From assembly GCA_033764265.1 (NCBI GenBank), contig JANRJB010000389.1, forward strand, positions 1-60,703: a DNA stretch of 60,703 nt, given 5' to 3'. The position numbers were made by a program, and so were the translations under genes. The stretch comes from VGEM01 sp033764265 (GTDB taxonomy: Bacteria > Pseudomonadota > Alphaproteobacteria > Rhodospirillales > Rhodospirillaceae). The notes beneath the pieces were generated by a model. The model ran no database searches. It was not told the origin of the DNA and saw only the letters and a program-made list of their open reading frames with translations. Position 1 is the stretch's first letter. Every line of letters begins with the position of its first letter. This document shows, piece by piece, positions 44,429-53,291 of this stretch.

Positions 44429-45631
44429 ATGCCAGCCTCATGGCGCCGCGCCCGCACCGCCGTGGACATCTGGCCCGGCTGGGTCGACGCGCTGTCGACG
44501 CTGCTGATCATCATTATTTTCGTGCTGTTGGTGTTCGTGCTCGGTCAGTTCTTCCTGGGCCGGGCCTTGTCGGGCCGCGAACAGGCGGTGCTGCAGCTCA
44601 ACAAGACCGTGGCCGAACTGGGCGAGATGCTGGCCCTGGAACGCCGCGCGCGGTCCGAGCTTGAAGGCAATCTGGCGCGATTGTCCGACCAGTTGCGCGC
44701 GGCCAACGACGAACTCAGCGTGCTGGCCCAATTGCGGATCGACAAGCGCGAGGTGGAAAGCCGCCTGTCGGAGAAGACCGCCGAGGCCGACACGCTGACC
44801 GCTGATCTGGCCGCGGCCAACCAGCAGATCGCCGTCAACCGCGACCAGATCGCGGTGCAGGTGCAGCAACTGGCGGTCTTGGAAAACCAGGTCAAGGCGC
44901 TCGAGGCGTTGAAGGCACAGCTGGAAAAGCAGGCGGCCGACCTCGGCGCGCGGGTGGCCGCGAAAGACAGCGAAATCGCCGCCGAGCGCAGCGTGTCGAT
45001 GGAAGCCCGCGCTCAGGCCGCGCTGATGAGCCAGCAGCTGGAGGAACTGAAGCTCGAGTTGGAGAAGCTGGCCGCCGCGCTCGACGCGTCTGACAAGCTG
45101 ACCGCCGCTGAAAAGGCGCAAATTTCCGATCTGGGCCGGCGCATGAACCGCGCGCTGGCGGGCAAGGTGCAGGAGTTGCAGCGCTATCGCTCTGAATTTT
45201 TCGGCCGTCTGCGCGACATCCTGGGTGCGCGGCCCGGCATCACGGTGGCCGGGGACCGCTTCGTGTTCCAGTCCGAAGTGCTGTTCGCTTCGGGCTCGGC
45301 CGACATCGGCGCCGAGGGCCAGACCCAGATCGCCCAGTTGGCGCGCACGCTCTTGGAGATCAGTCGCCAGATCCCGCCCGAGATCGACTGGGTGTTGCGC
45401 GTGGACGGACACACCGACGACGTCCCGATCGCCACCGCGATGTTTCCCTCGAACTGGGAATTGTCGACGGCGCGCGCGGTGTCGGTGGTGAAGTACTTGG
45501 TGTCGCAGGGTGTGCCGGCCAACCGGTTGGCGGCGGCGGGGTTCGGCGAGTTTCAGCCGATCGATCGCACCGCGACACCAATGGCGCGCGCGCGCAATCG
45601 CCGGATCGAACTCAGGCTCGATCAGCGTTGA
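44429..45631 (+). CDS. MotB-like protein: membrane helix, long coiled coil, OmpA peptidoglycan-binding domain
   Basis: 400 residues. The only membrane helix is at the N-terminus, WPGWVDALSTLLIIIIFVLL, with Asp20 at its start, the place of the ion-carrying Asp of MotB. Residues about 50-240 are an uninterrupted coiled coil. The C-terminal OmpA domain has FASGSADIGAEGQTQIAQLA, DGHTDDVPIATAMFPSNWEL, STARAVSVVKYL and AAGFGEFQPI, a full set of peptidoglycan-binding residues. It forms a stator-like pair with the preceding MotA-like protein. No flagellar genes are nearby, so it is probably not a flagellar stator. Confidence 0.82.
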   Translation: MPASWRRARTAVDIWPGWVDALSTLLIIIIFVLLVFVLGQFFLGRALSGREQAVLQLNKTVAELGEMLALERRARSELEGNLARLSDQLRAANDELSVLAQLRIDKREVESRLSEKTAEADTLTADLAAANQQIAVNRDQIAVQVQQLAVLENQVKALEALKAQLEKQAADLGARVAAKDSEIAAERSVSMEARAQAALMSQQLEELKLELEKLAAALDASDKLTAAEKAQISDLGRRMNRALAGKVQELQRYRSEFFGRLRDILGARPGITVAGDRFVFQSEVLFASGSADIGAEGQTQIAQLARTLLEISRQIPPEIDWVLRVDGHTDDVPIATAMFPSNWELSTARAVSVVKYLVSQGVPANRLAAAGFGEFQPIDRTATPMARARNRRIELRLDQR

Positions 45632-45638
45632 AATCCGA

Positions 45639-46385
45639 TCAGCGACGTTCCAACCAGCCGCCGACGTTGACGTAAGCCACGGTCGGCTTCAGCGCCGTCA
45701 GCTGCGGTCGCGGCGTGCCGCCCGGCGGCCAAAACGCATAACAGCCAGCCTGAAACAGCCGTCCGTCGTCGGTGCCCAGCGTGCCGTCGAGCACGAACAT
45801 TTCCTCGTAGGCCAGCAGTCCCATCACCTGGGGGGTCGCGCTTTCGACGGCGTAGCGCACGAACATCGACCCCTCGCCGGTGACCGGATCGCGACTGAGT
45901 TCGGTGCGTTCGACCCTGCCGAGGGCGCCGGGCATCGGCTCCCACTTCAACTGGTCGGGCTCGGCCAAGCAAGCCACCGCCCGGCGCGGCGGCTGGGGGC
46001 TGACGTGATAGGGCTTGGTCGCCTGGGGATGCTCGACCCAGTTGAAATCCAGGTCGCGTCCGACCCGCGACAGAAATTGCGTGTCCTCGCTGACCGAACT
46101 CTTGAATCCATGCACCGTCTCGGCCGGGTGAAACACATAGCCGCCGGGTGTGAGCCAGATTTGGCTGTCGAACGACATGCGCCCCGAGATGACCAACAAT
46201 TCTTCGGTCGTGTGGTGGTAGTGGGCCTTGGTTGGCACCGGCGGGTTCAATTCAGGCACGATGCGATTGAGCGCGGTGCGCGCGCCGGTGACACCGTCGC
46301 GGCTCAGCATCTTGGTCATCAGCCCGGGCATCACCTCGGTCCAGGCCATGGCGCCGGTGTCGAGAAACGGAATGTGCGGCCGCAT
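45639..46385 (-). CDS. Two-domain cupin protein
   Basis: 248 residues. First cupin has metal-ligand motifs AHYHHTTEELLVISGRM and HPAETVHG, the expected two His, Glu and a third His. The second cupin (MGLLAYEEMFVLDGTLGTDDG, GCYAFWPPGGTPRP) has lost the histidines, so it is probably structural. It somewhat resembles (S)-ureidoglycine aminohydrolase-like or DUF4437 proteins; I would not assign a substrate. Convergent with the MotB-like gene, 7 bp apart. Confidence 0.75.
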   Translation of the reverse strand: MRPHIPFLDTGAMAWTEVMPGLMTKMLSRDGVTGARTALNRIVPELNPPVPTKAHYHHTTEELLVISGRMSFDSQIWLTPGGYVFHPAETVHGFKSSVSEDTQFLSRVGRDLDFNWVEHPQATKPYHVSPQPPRRAVACLAEPDQLKWEPMPGALGRVERTELSRDPVTGEGSMFVRYAVESATPQVMGLLAYEEMFVLDGTLGTDDGRLFQAGCYAFWPPGGTPRPQLTALKPTVAYVNVGGWLERR

Positions 46386-46501
46386 CTGTCCATCCTTTTG
46401 CCCGACGGACCCGCCCGCCGTTCAGGCTCGGCCCGTGGTCTGTACCTAAGCACATGATGTCAAACGATGAAACGGCGGGTCACGGCGTCCTGCGGGCCGC
46501 C

Positions 46502-46530
46502 TTGAACAGCGTCCGCCGACCCGCTATAAC
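46502..46530 (+). promoter_or_regulatory. Sigma-70 promoter for rpmE
   Basis: TTGAAC, 17-base spacer, TATAAC, 54 bp before the rpmE ATG. Best promoter match seen in the window and fits a highly expressed ribosomal protein gene. Confidence 0.75.
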
Positions 46531-46584
46531 CCGCCGCTCAAATTTTGCCGTCGCCGCCTGAAGCGCGCGACGCGGAGGCGTACC

Positions 46585-46809
46585 ATGAAAAAGACCGGCC
46601 ATCCCGACTATCACGACATCACCGTGGTCATGACCGACGGGACCGAATTCAAGACCCGCTCGACCTACGGCAAGGCGGGCGACGTGTTGCGCCTGGAAAT
46701 CGACCCCAAAACCCACCCGGCGTGGACCGGCGTGCATCGCCTGCTCGACTCGGGCGGCCAGCTCGCGAAATTCAACAAACGCTTCAAGGGTTTTGGCGTT
46801 AACAAATAG
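46585..46809 (+). CDS. rpmE: 50S ribosomal protein L31
   Basis: 74 residues: MKKTGHPDYHDITVVMTDG, TRSTYGKAGDVLRLEIDP and HPAWTGVHRLLDSGGQLAKFNKRF are the bL31 signature in its alphaproteobacterial form. The zinc-ligand cysteines of the C+ type are absent, so this is a C- type L31. It stands alone between its own promoter and terminator. Confidence 0.96.
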   Translation: MKKTGHPDYHDITVVMTDGTEFKTRSTYGKAGDVLRLEIDPKTHPAWTGVHRLLDSGGQLAKFNKRFKGFGVNK

Positions 46810-46839
46810 AATCTAGTAGCGACTCACACCATATCTGGT

Positions 46840-46868
46840 AGCCGCGCCTTTCGGGCGCGGCTTTTTTT
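46840..46868 (+). terminator. Rho-independent terminator of rpmE
   Basis: Stem AGCCGCGCC/GGCGCGGCT (9 bp, five-base loop) followed by seven Ts, 30 bp after the rpmE stop. Confidence 0.93.
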
Positions 46869-47003
46869 GTGTTATTTTGCAACATAAACCTGTGTTAACG
46901 CGTTCTACGCAGGAATATTTCGGGCATACAAAATGGTGCCACACTGGCCCGTTTTAATCCCCGACCCGCTCAGGGAATGCCGGCGCTCGGGAAATTTGTG
47001 GTC

Positions 47004-48890
47004 ATGGCCGTTCGTTCGATCGTCCAATACGAGGTGTACTTCCTGAGCGATGGGCGCTGGTCGCTGCATTCCCGCTATCCGGGTTCTGAGCGCCAGGAAG
47101 CCATCAAGGATGCCATGGCCACCGAAGGCCAGCTCGGTTTCCCGACCAAGGTCATCCGCGAGTCGTACTTTCCGGAAGACAACAACAGCGAGACCGTGAC
47201 GATTTATGCCAGCCCAAAGCTGAAGGCCGGCAAATTCCAAAACGTGCCGCCGTTGACGCGCGCCCCCCGTCCGGCGGGCCGCTCGGCCGCGCCCGTGCGT
47301 GTCCCGGCGATGGCCCAGGTGCCGTTCGGAGAGTTCATCGCCGACCTGGTGACACGGGCCATCATCGCCGCACTGCTCAGCATGGCCGCCGCGGCGATCG
47401 TCACCGGCATGTTGTCGTGGTTGATCTCGCGCCTGGACGATTTCGGCGTCGCGACCAATCCTGCGGTGGTGTCGTCGGTGTTGGCGTTCACCACCATTGT
47501 CATCTTTCTGCTCGGGTTCATGGCGTTCTTCCGCTCGGGCGCCCGGTTGAAGCGGTTCCTCGGCCGCATGTGGGCCGTCAGTCCGGCCAGGCCGGCCGCC
47601 GACAGCACCGTGGAAATCGCCCGCCAGATCAGGATGTCGCCGAAGGACCTCCGCCCCAAGCATCCGTCGCGCACCGCCGAGGAAACAGAGAAAGCAATTG
47701 CCGAGGTCAAGCGGCAACGCGGCGACATCGACATCGCGCCGATGCCGGAAGCCGCCGACTTCACCGCGCCGGCGGCGCAGGCCCCCGTGCCGGCTCAGCC
47801 CGTTCCGCCGCCTCCTGCGCCGGCGCCGGCCGAACTGTCGCCACAGGCGCAGATAGCCGTCGAAGCCACGCGCCAATCCGCCGCCGAGCAACCGGCTTTG
47901 CAAGCCGTGCCGGAACAGACCCCGCCGCAATCAGCGCAACCCCAGGCGCCGGCGTCCGCCGTGGCGGACGCAGGCCAGGACGACGGCTTGGCGCTCGAAC
48001 GATTGATGGTCACGCGGTTCGCCAACGAGCGCATCATTCCGCTGATGAACCGCGCGCCGGACGACCCGATGACGCGGCGCGGCGTCGCGCTGTTGATGTC
48101 GGGCGCGATTTCGCACCTCGTCGCCACGTCGCAACTGAACTTGCTGGCGCAGGAAAAACTGCTGGCGCATGGGTTGGCGCAATGCCGATTGGCGCAGCCG
48201 GCGATCGATGCGTTCGTCAACCGGCGCAGCGACATGGGCGATCGCGACGCCGGCTGGCAGTTGCAGGATGCGGGCCGCGCCGCGATGGCCGTGTTCCTGC
48301 AGGGCGGTTCGGACGACGACGCCCTCGCGACAGCATGGCGCATGTGGCGCATGCCGCTGACCGCCCCGCGCCGCGACGAGACCTTGCGCGAACCGGAAGT
48401 GCCGGCGGACATCTATCTGGTGTCAGAACTCAAGGGGTCGACCGCGACCGAGGCGATGGAGTTCCACAATCGCCTGGTCCGTGCCGCCATCGACGAGGCC
48501 GGCGGCTCGGAGATCAAGCACACCGGCAAGGGTATTCTGGCCAAGTTCGCCAATGCCGACGGCGCGCTGGTCGCGGCCATGTCCATCGCCGACGCATCAA
48601 CCGCCGACGTGGCCGCCACGACGGCCGCGTCGGCCGAGCCGATCTGGCACGCGGTCGCGTTGGTGCCCGGGTTCTCCGCCGCCGATGATCCCGTCCTGTC
48701 GCCGCGCGTCAGTCGCGTTGCCCAAGCGCTGCTCGCCGACGCCAAAGCCAGCGATATCCTGTGCGACCGCGCCGTCATCAAGAGCATGAGTCGCGGCCTT
48801 CCGCCGGGATACTACTCAGACGATAGCGGTTTGACGGCCGCCATCGTGCGACGCGGCAAACCCGCAGCGGTGAATGTCTCGGCGGCGTGA
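47004..48890 (+). CDS. Membrane class III cyclase paralogue, catalytically degenerate
   Basis: 628 residues, same architecture as the gene at 49159: an N-terminal domain beginning RSIVQYEVYFLSDGRWSLHSRY, two membrane helices (RAIIAALLSMAAAAIVTGML; SVLAFTTIVIFLLGFMAFF), a Pro/Ala-rich linker, a helical region (IPLMNRAPDD..LLMSGAISHL) and a C-terminal cyclase-like domain. In place of FTDLVGST it has LVSELKGST (E475), and in place of KHTGDG it has KHTGKG (K509). Both metal-binding Asp are lost and the later AAR arginine region is not conserved, so it should not make cAMP. ATG 47004 aligns with the paralogue start; 46977 is an alternative. Confidence 0.8.
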   Translation: MAVRSIVQYEVYFLSDGRWSLHSRYPGSERQEAIKDAMATEGQLGFPTKVIRESYFPEDNNSETVTIYASPKLKAGKFQNVPPLTRAPRPAGRSAAPVRVPAMAQVPFGEFIADLVTRAIIAALLSMAAAAIVTGMLSWLISRLDDFGVATNPAVVSSVLAFTTIVIFLLGFMAFFRSGARLKRFLGRMWAVSPARPAADSTVEIARQIRMSPKDLRPKHPSRTAEETEKAIAEVKRQRGDIDIAPMPEAADFTAPAAQAPVPAQPVPPPPAPAPAELSPQAQIAVEATRQSAAEQPALQAVPEQTPPQSAQPQAPASAVADAGQDDGLALERLMVTRFANERIIPLMNRAPDDPMTRRGVALLMSGAISHLVATSQLNLLAQEKLLAHGLAQCRLAQPAIDAFVNRRSDMGDRDAGWQLQDAGRAAMAVFLQGGSDDDALATAWRMWRMPLTAPRRDETLREPEVPADIYLVSELKGSTATEAMEFHNRLVRAAIDEAGGSEIKHTGKGILAKFANADGALVAAMSIADASTADVAATTAASAEPIWHAVALVPGFSAADDPVLSPRVSRVAQALLADAKASDILCDRAVIKSMSRGLPPGYYSDDSGLTAAIVRRGKPAAVNVSAA

Positions 48891-49158
48891 GTGCGCGCGC
48901 GCAGCGGTTGAATTGGCCAGTGGCCCGTGGCACTTTTCCGCAGGCTCGTCAGCCAACGCCAACCTTCGGTCCAATCGCTCAAACGCCGCGTGACAGGGCG
49001 CCGCTTAAGTCATCTTTAGACAAAGTTTCCGAAGGTTAGACGTAATCGGCCGCGACGCGGGACGGAGATCCCGAGCGGTCATGTGGGTGGGCAGCCTGGG
49101 GCCTTGATCGGCCGCGGGTTCAAGCCGCTCTGAACACGGAAAGCAACGCGACGCCGCC

Positions 49159-51060
49159 ATGCCGCGCGACACGTTCGAAGTCTATTACTTCCAGAGCGGA
49201 CGGTGGTCGGTGCATGCCAGCTTCGAGGCCGATCAGCGCGACCTTGCCATCGAGGAAGCCAAGGGCGTCGAAGCGAAGCTCGGATATCCGTCGCGCGTGG
49301 TGCGCGCCACGTTCTTCGAGGACAGCAATACCTCCGAAGAGGTGGTGACCTGGCAGGGCACCAAAGGCCGCAAGATCGGCGATACCGACAGCATGTTCGG
49401 CGCGCCGCCGCCGATCGCCAAAGCCCCGGCCCGATCCGCGCCCGCCTCCGCGCCGGCGCGCCGCGCCGCGGAGCCGAGGCCCAAGCCGACGGCGAAAGCG
49501 GCCAAGCCGGCGCCGCGCCCGGGCGCACCGGCGGTCGCCAAAGTGAAAAAGAAAAAAAAGCGACGCGGCACGTTTGTTTCGCTTGTGATCTCGCTGTCGG
49601 TCGCGCTCGGAACGTCGACCGTCGGCGGGGCGGCGGTCGCGCTGTTGACGATCCAACTGCAGCGCATGGGCGCGATCGGCGTATTCGACTCCACGCCGCT
49701 GATCTTCGGTTCGTTCGTCACGCTGTTTTTCGTCAGCCTGCTCGTGTCTTTGAACCAGCAGTTCGGATTGTTCGCCACCCTGAAAGAGGCCGATAGCCGC
49801 AGCGACAAATCCCCCGCCACGCAGGCCGGTCCGCGCGCGCGCCGCCGCGCCGCGCCGGCGCAGGATGTCGAGTTCGATGGCGTGGCGGTCGAGCGCGGCG
49901 AAACACCGCCGGCGCCGGCCGAGGAAACCGCGCCGGGCGAGTCCGAACCCGCAGCGGCCGATGACCGGCCGGCGGAACTCGATGCGGACATGTCCGTTTC
50001 GACATCGGCCCCACCCGAGCCGGTGGCGGCCGCGACCGCCGAGGCGACGCCGTCGCCCGCGCCGCAAGCGCCGTCGGCAGACAGCAAGCCGCGGGAACCC
50101 GCCTCGTCCAAGTCCGACGAAAAGGCCGCCGCCGAGGCCCAGGCCAAGCAAATCTTCGTGTCATTCGCCGCCGATGCGCAGACTTCGGCCAGCCGCGAAC
50201 TCGGCGAACTCAACGCCTTCGCCAAGATGGGGCTGAACCTCTATCTCGCCGGGGGTATGTCGAGCCTGGGGCAGACCCGTAAGCTGGGCCGCGACAGCCA
50301 GATCACCGTGCTGAAACAGGGCCTGCAGGCCGCCGGCAACACACCCGAGCGTAGCGCCGCGTTCTGCGTGGAACTGCCGGCCTACGGCAAGAACCCGCGC
50401 TATGCCGGCATGATCAAGGCCGGCGCGCAAGCCATGAACAAGCACATGGCGGGTCAACCCAACGCGGCGGCCGAACTTGGCGCGATGCTGAACGAATGGT
50501 CGCTGCCCGAAAAGCGCCCGTCGGTGCCGCAGGTCTATACGTTCATGTTCACCGACCTGGTCGGCTCGACCGCCATGACTCAGGAACTCGGCAACGCCGA
50601 AGCGCAGAAGATCGTGCGCGCGCACAACAACGCGGTGCGCAACGCACTCGCCCAGTATCGCGGCCGCGAGGTCAAGCACACGGGCGACGGCATCATGGCG
50701 GTGTTTCAGGACGCGCCCAACGCGGTTCAAGCCACCATCCAGATGCAGCGCGACTTCGCCGAGCACAACGCGAGCTTCCCCAACCTGCCGCTCACCGTGC
50801 GCATCGGCCTCAACGCCGGCGAAGCGGTGCAGGAGGAGAACGACTTTTTCGGCGCGGCCGTTCAGATGGCGGCGCGCGTGTGCGCGCAGGCCGCCAACGG
50901 ATCGGTCTGGGTGTCGCAATCGGTGGTCGACGGATGCAAGGGCCAGCGGCTGGGATTCATCCCCCGCGGTCAATTCAAGATGAAGGGAATCCAGGGCGCG
51001 CGGACCCTGTACGAAGTCGCCTGGACCGAAGCTCACAAGAACGAATTGGCCGACCTGTGA
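49159..51060 (+). CDS. Membrane-bound class III adenylate/guanylate cyclase
   Basis: 633 residues. N-terminal domain of about 75 residues (TFEVYYFQSGRWSVHASFEADQRDLAIEEA), then a basic Pro/Lys stretch, two membrane helices (SLVISLSVALGTSTVGGAAVALL; LIFGSFVTLFFVSLLVSL), an acidic Pro/Ala linker, a helical domain and the catalytic domain from about 455. Metal ligands are intact: FTDLVGST (D466) and KHTGDGIMAVF (D510), with K506 in the substrate-specificity place, and GAAVQMAARV gives the transition-state Arg573. Gln569 stands where many cyclases have Asn. The active class is clear; ATP versus GTP is inferred from the Lys. Signal sensed by the N-terminal domain is unknown. Confidence 0.87.
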   Translation: MPRDTFEVYYFQSGRWSVHASFEADQRDLAIEEAKGVEAKLGYPSRVVRATFFEDSNTSEEVVTWQGTKGRKIGDTDSMFGAPPPIAKAPARSAPASAPARRAAEPRPKPTAKAAKPAPRPGAPAVAKVKKKKKRRGTFVSLVISLSVALGTSTVGGAAVALLTIQLQRMGAIGVFDSTPLIFGSFVTLFFVSLLVSLNQQFGLFATLKEADSRSDKSPATQAGPRARRRAAPAQDVEFDGVAVERGETPPAPAEETAPGESEPAAADDRPAELDADMSVSTSAPPEPVAAATAEATPSPAPQAPSADSKPREPASSKSDEKAAAEAQAKQIFVSFAADAQTSASRELGELNAFAKMGLNLYLAGGMSSLGQTRKLGRDSQITVLKQGLQAAGNTPERSAAFCVELPAYGKNPRYAGMIKAGAQAMNKHMAGQPNAAAELGAMLNEWSLPEKRPSVPQVYTFMFTDLVGSTAMTQELGNAEAQKIVRAHNNAVRNALAQYRGREVKHTGDGIMAVFQDAPNAVQATIQMQRDFAEHNASFPNLPLTVRIGLNAGEAVQEENDFFGAAVQMAARVCAQAANGSVWVSQSVVDGCKGQRLGFIPRGQFKMKGIQGARTLYEVAWTEAHKNELADL

Positions 51061-51072
51061 TCGGGGCACGCC

Positions 51073-51255
51073 TCAGCTTTTGAAAAAGCCGGCCGCCCCG
51101 GCGCGCGCGGCGTTCTTCTTGGCGATTTCCGCCTCGGCACAGGCGATCTCCGCCTTCAGGCCGTCGATGTACTCGCGCAGATCGCCCACCGACATGCGGG
51201 ACAGATCTTTGGGTTTGGGCTTTTTGGTCAGGGGCTCAAGATCGTCGGTGTCCAT
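51073..51255 (-). CDS. DUF1192 family small protein
   Basis: 60 residues: MDTDDLEPLTKKPKPKDLSRMSVGDLREYIDGLKAEIACAEAEI is the alphaproteobacterial DUF1192 pattern, an acidic start, a Lys/Pro patch and a helix that probably self-associates. ATG 51255 preferred; ATG 51264 adds three residues. Function unknown. Divergent from the oxidoreductase and convergent with the cyclase, 12 bp from its stop. Confidence 0.82.
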   Translation of the reverse strand: MDTDDLEPLTKKPKPKDLSRMSVGDLREYIDGLKAEIACAEAEIAKKNAARAGAAGFFKS

Positions 51256-51353
51256 GTTCCGCATCCGTGTCTTGCCGTGCGCCGCACGCCGCTTCTACAG
51301 TGCGGCACCCTGATCGAACTCTCAAGACGTACGCCGTGTCCCTCCCCGTCGAA

Positions 51354-52331
51354 ATGACCTGCGTTGCGATTGCCGCGCCCGGCGGGCCCGAGCAGTTGGT
51401 CGTGCAACGGCGGCCGCTACCGATACCCGGGATCGGCGAGGCGCTGATTCGGGTGCATGCCGCCGGCGTCAATCGCCCCGATGTCGTGCAACGCCTGGGG
51501 CAATACCCGGCCCCACCCGGCGCCTCGGACTTGCCCGGACTAGAAGTGGCCGGCGAGGTCGCGGCCCTCGGCCCCGGCGTGACGGGCGTGGCGGTCGGCG
51601 ATGCGGTCTGCGCCCTTCTGCCCGGCGGCGGCTATGCCGAATACGCCACGGCCCACGCCGGATCGTGCCTGCCGATTCCCGCAGGTCTGGACATGGTGTC
51701 GGCGGCGGGCATTCCCGAGACGTCCTTCACCGTGTGGCACAACGTGTTCGAGCGTGGCGCGCTGAAGTCCGGCGAGACGATCCTGATTCACGGCGGGTCC
51801 AGCGGCATCGGCACGACCGCGATTCAGCTGGCTAAGGCGTTCGGCGCGACTGCCGTGACTACCGCGGGCAGCGAGGCCAAGTGCCAGGCCTGCCGCGATC
51901 TCGGCGCCGACGTCGCGATCAACTATCGGGCGCAGGATTTCGTCGAGCTGGTGCGGAACCTGCCCGGCAAGGGTGTCGATGTCATTCTCGACATGGTCGG
52001 TGGCGGCTATCTACCCCGCAATGTCAGATGCCTGAAGCCCGACGGACGCCTGGTGGTGATCGCGTTCCTCGAGGGCGCCAAGGGCGAACTCGACCTGGGA
52101 CCGGTCATGCTCAAGCGGCTGACGATCACCGGCTCGACCCTGCGGGCGCGGGACAACGGCTTCAAAGCGCGCCTGGCCCATGAGGTTCGGACCCACGTTT
52201 GGCCGCTCCTGGCTGCCGGCCGGGTCAAGACCGTGGTCGACCGTGTACTGCCGTTGGCCCGGGCCGCCGATGCCCACCGCGTTCTGGAGACCGGATCGCA
52301 CATCGGCAAGATTATCCTTAAAGTTGTTTAG
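51354..52331 (+). CDS. NAD(P)H quinone oxidoreductase, PIG3/zeta-crystallin type
   Basis: Zinc-free medium-chain dehydrogenase of about 325 residues. MTCVAIAAPGGPEQLVVQRRP, VHAAGVNRPDVVQRLGQYP, LPGLEVAGEVAALGPGV, the NADP-binding ILIHGGSSGIGTTAIQLAKAFG, and VDVILDMVGGGYLPRNV. The pattern matches the PIG3 group of quinone reductases. ATG 51354 starts the conserved part; GTG 51336 would add six residues. Flanked by DUF1192 and trcR, a grouping I associate with alphaproteobacteria. Confidence 0.9.
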   Translation: MTCVAIAAPGGPEQLVVQRRPLPIPGIGEALIRVHAAGVNRPDVVQRLGQYPAPPGASDLPGLEVAGEVAALGPGVTGVAVGDAVCALLPGGGYAEYATAHAGSCLPIPAGLDMVSAAGIPETSFTVWHNVFERGALKSGETILIHGGSSGIGTTAIQLAKAFGATAVTTAGSEAKCQACRDLGADVAINYRAQDFVELVRNLPGKGVDVILDMVGGGYLPRNVRCLKPDGRLVVIAFLEGAKGELDLGPVMLKRLTITGSTLRARDNGFKARLAHEVRTHVWPLLAAGRVKTVVDRVLPLARAADAHRVLETGSHIGKIILKVV

Positions 52332-52365
52332 TTTCATGAGATTGGGGGTTTTTTGGGCAAACCGT

Positions 52366-52395
52366 TTGACCCCCTTGAAGCAAACCCGATATATA
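52366..52395 (+). promoter_or_regulatory. Candidate trcR promoter
   Basis: TTGACC, 18-base spacer, TATATA, about 100 bp upstream of the trcR ATG. Good -35 and -10 boxes in a locally AT-richer stretch just after the oxidoreductase stop. Confidence 0.6.
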
Positions 52396-52495
52396 CCCCA
52401 GACACTCACATCCCCGTCCTTTGTGGACGATCCGCCGCCGCAGGCCGACCGCTCCGGCCCGGCGCAAGCGAGACGCTTTATCGAAAGGAATTGCC

Positions 52496-53188
52496 ATGGC
52501 GCTGCCAATGATGCCGAAGGCAACCGCCGTATGGCTGGTTGAGAACACCGCGCTCACCTTCGAGCAGATCGCCGATTTCACCGGCATGCACGAACTCGAG
52601 GTGCAGGCGATCGCAGATGGCGAGGTCGCCATCGGTATCGTCGGCGTCAACCCGGTCGCCAACGGACAGCTGACAGCCGACGAAATCGCCCGCTGCGAAC
52701 AGGATCCGACGGCAAGACTGAAGGCCAGCAAGAGCGACATTCCAGTGCCGCGGGCCCGGTCCAAGGGCGCCCGGTACACGCCGGTCTCGAAGCGGCAGGA
52801 CCGCCCCGACGCGATCTCCTGGCTGATCAAGCATCATCCGGAGTTGAACGACGCGCAGGTGGCGCGCCTGATCGGCACCACCAAGTCGACCATTCTGTCG
52901 GTGCGCGACCGCACGCACTGGAATGCCCAGAACATCAAGCCGCAAAACCCGGTGACGCTGGGCCTGTGCACTGAAGCCGACCTGGAAAAGGCGGTGGTGA
53001 TCGCGCAGCGCCGGCGCGATAACGCGCTGAAAGCCGAAGAACGCCGTAAGCGCCGCGAGGCGCGTGAAGCCGCTGCTGCCCAGTCGGCAGCCGAGGCTGC
53101 GGCCGCGCCGCAATCTGAGCCCGAGGCCGTGTCGACGGCCAGCTTGACCGAGCCCGCGCCGGTCGCTGAGGACGCGCCTGTGGCGTGA
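52496..53188 (+). CDS. trcR: Cell-cycle transcriptional regulator TrcR (DUF1013 family)
   Basis: 230 residues; DUF1013 is an alphaproteobacterial family now commonly named TrcR. MALPMMPKATAVWLVENTALTFEQIADFTGMHELEVQAIADGE is a helix-turn-helix-like start, followed by GIVGVNPVANGQLTADEI, then a second HTH-like segment DRPDAISWLIKHHPELNDAQVARLIGTTKSTILSVRDR. The C-terminus is a charged helix (RRRDNALKAEERRKRREAREA) and an Ala/Glu/Pro tail. ATG 52496 follows GAAAGGAATTGCC. Likely a single-gene unit, ending in its own terminator. Confidence 0.87.
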   Translation: MALPMMPKATAVWLVENTALTFEQIADFTGMHELEVQAIADGEVAIGIVGVNPVANGQLTADEIARCEQDPTARLKASKSDIPVPRARSKGARYTPVSKRQDRPDAISWLIKHHPELNDAQVARLIGTTKSTILSVRDRTHWNAQNIKPQNPVTLGLCTEADLEKAVVIAQRRRDNALKAEERRKRREAREAAAAQSAAEAAAAPQSEPEAVSTASLTEPAPVAEDAPVA

Positions 53189-53222
53189 ACGGCGCGACAT
53201 TGCGCCCTGCTCCGAAAAACAC

Positions 53223-53253
53223 AAAGGCCCATCGCGTGGCGATGGGCCTTTTT
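53223..53253 (+). terminator. Rho-independent terminator of trcR
   Basis: Perfect 13-bp stem AAAGGCCCATCGC/GCGATGGGCCTTT with a three-base loop and a short T-run, 34 bp after the stop. Confidence 0.92.
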
Positions 53254-53291
53254 CATTTGCGCGAACCGGTGCGTCCGCGAGCGGGGAAAAT

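Noticed and set aside
42154..45631. A Zorya anti-phage system
   Set aside because: Only the MotA/MotB-like components are present; there is no ZorC, ZorD or ZorE and the surroundings are housekeeping, not a defence island.
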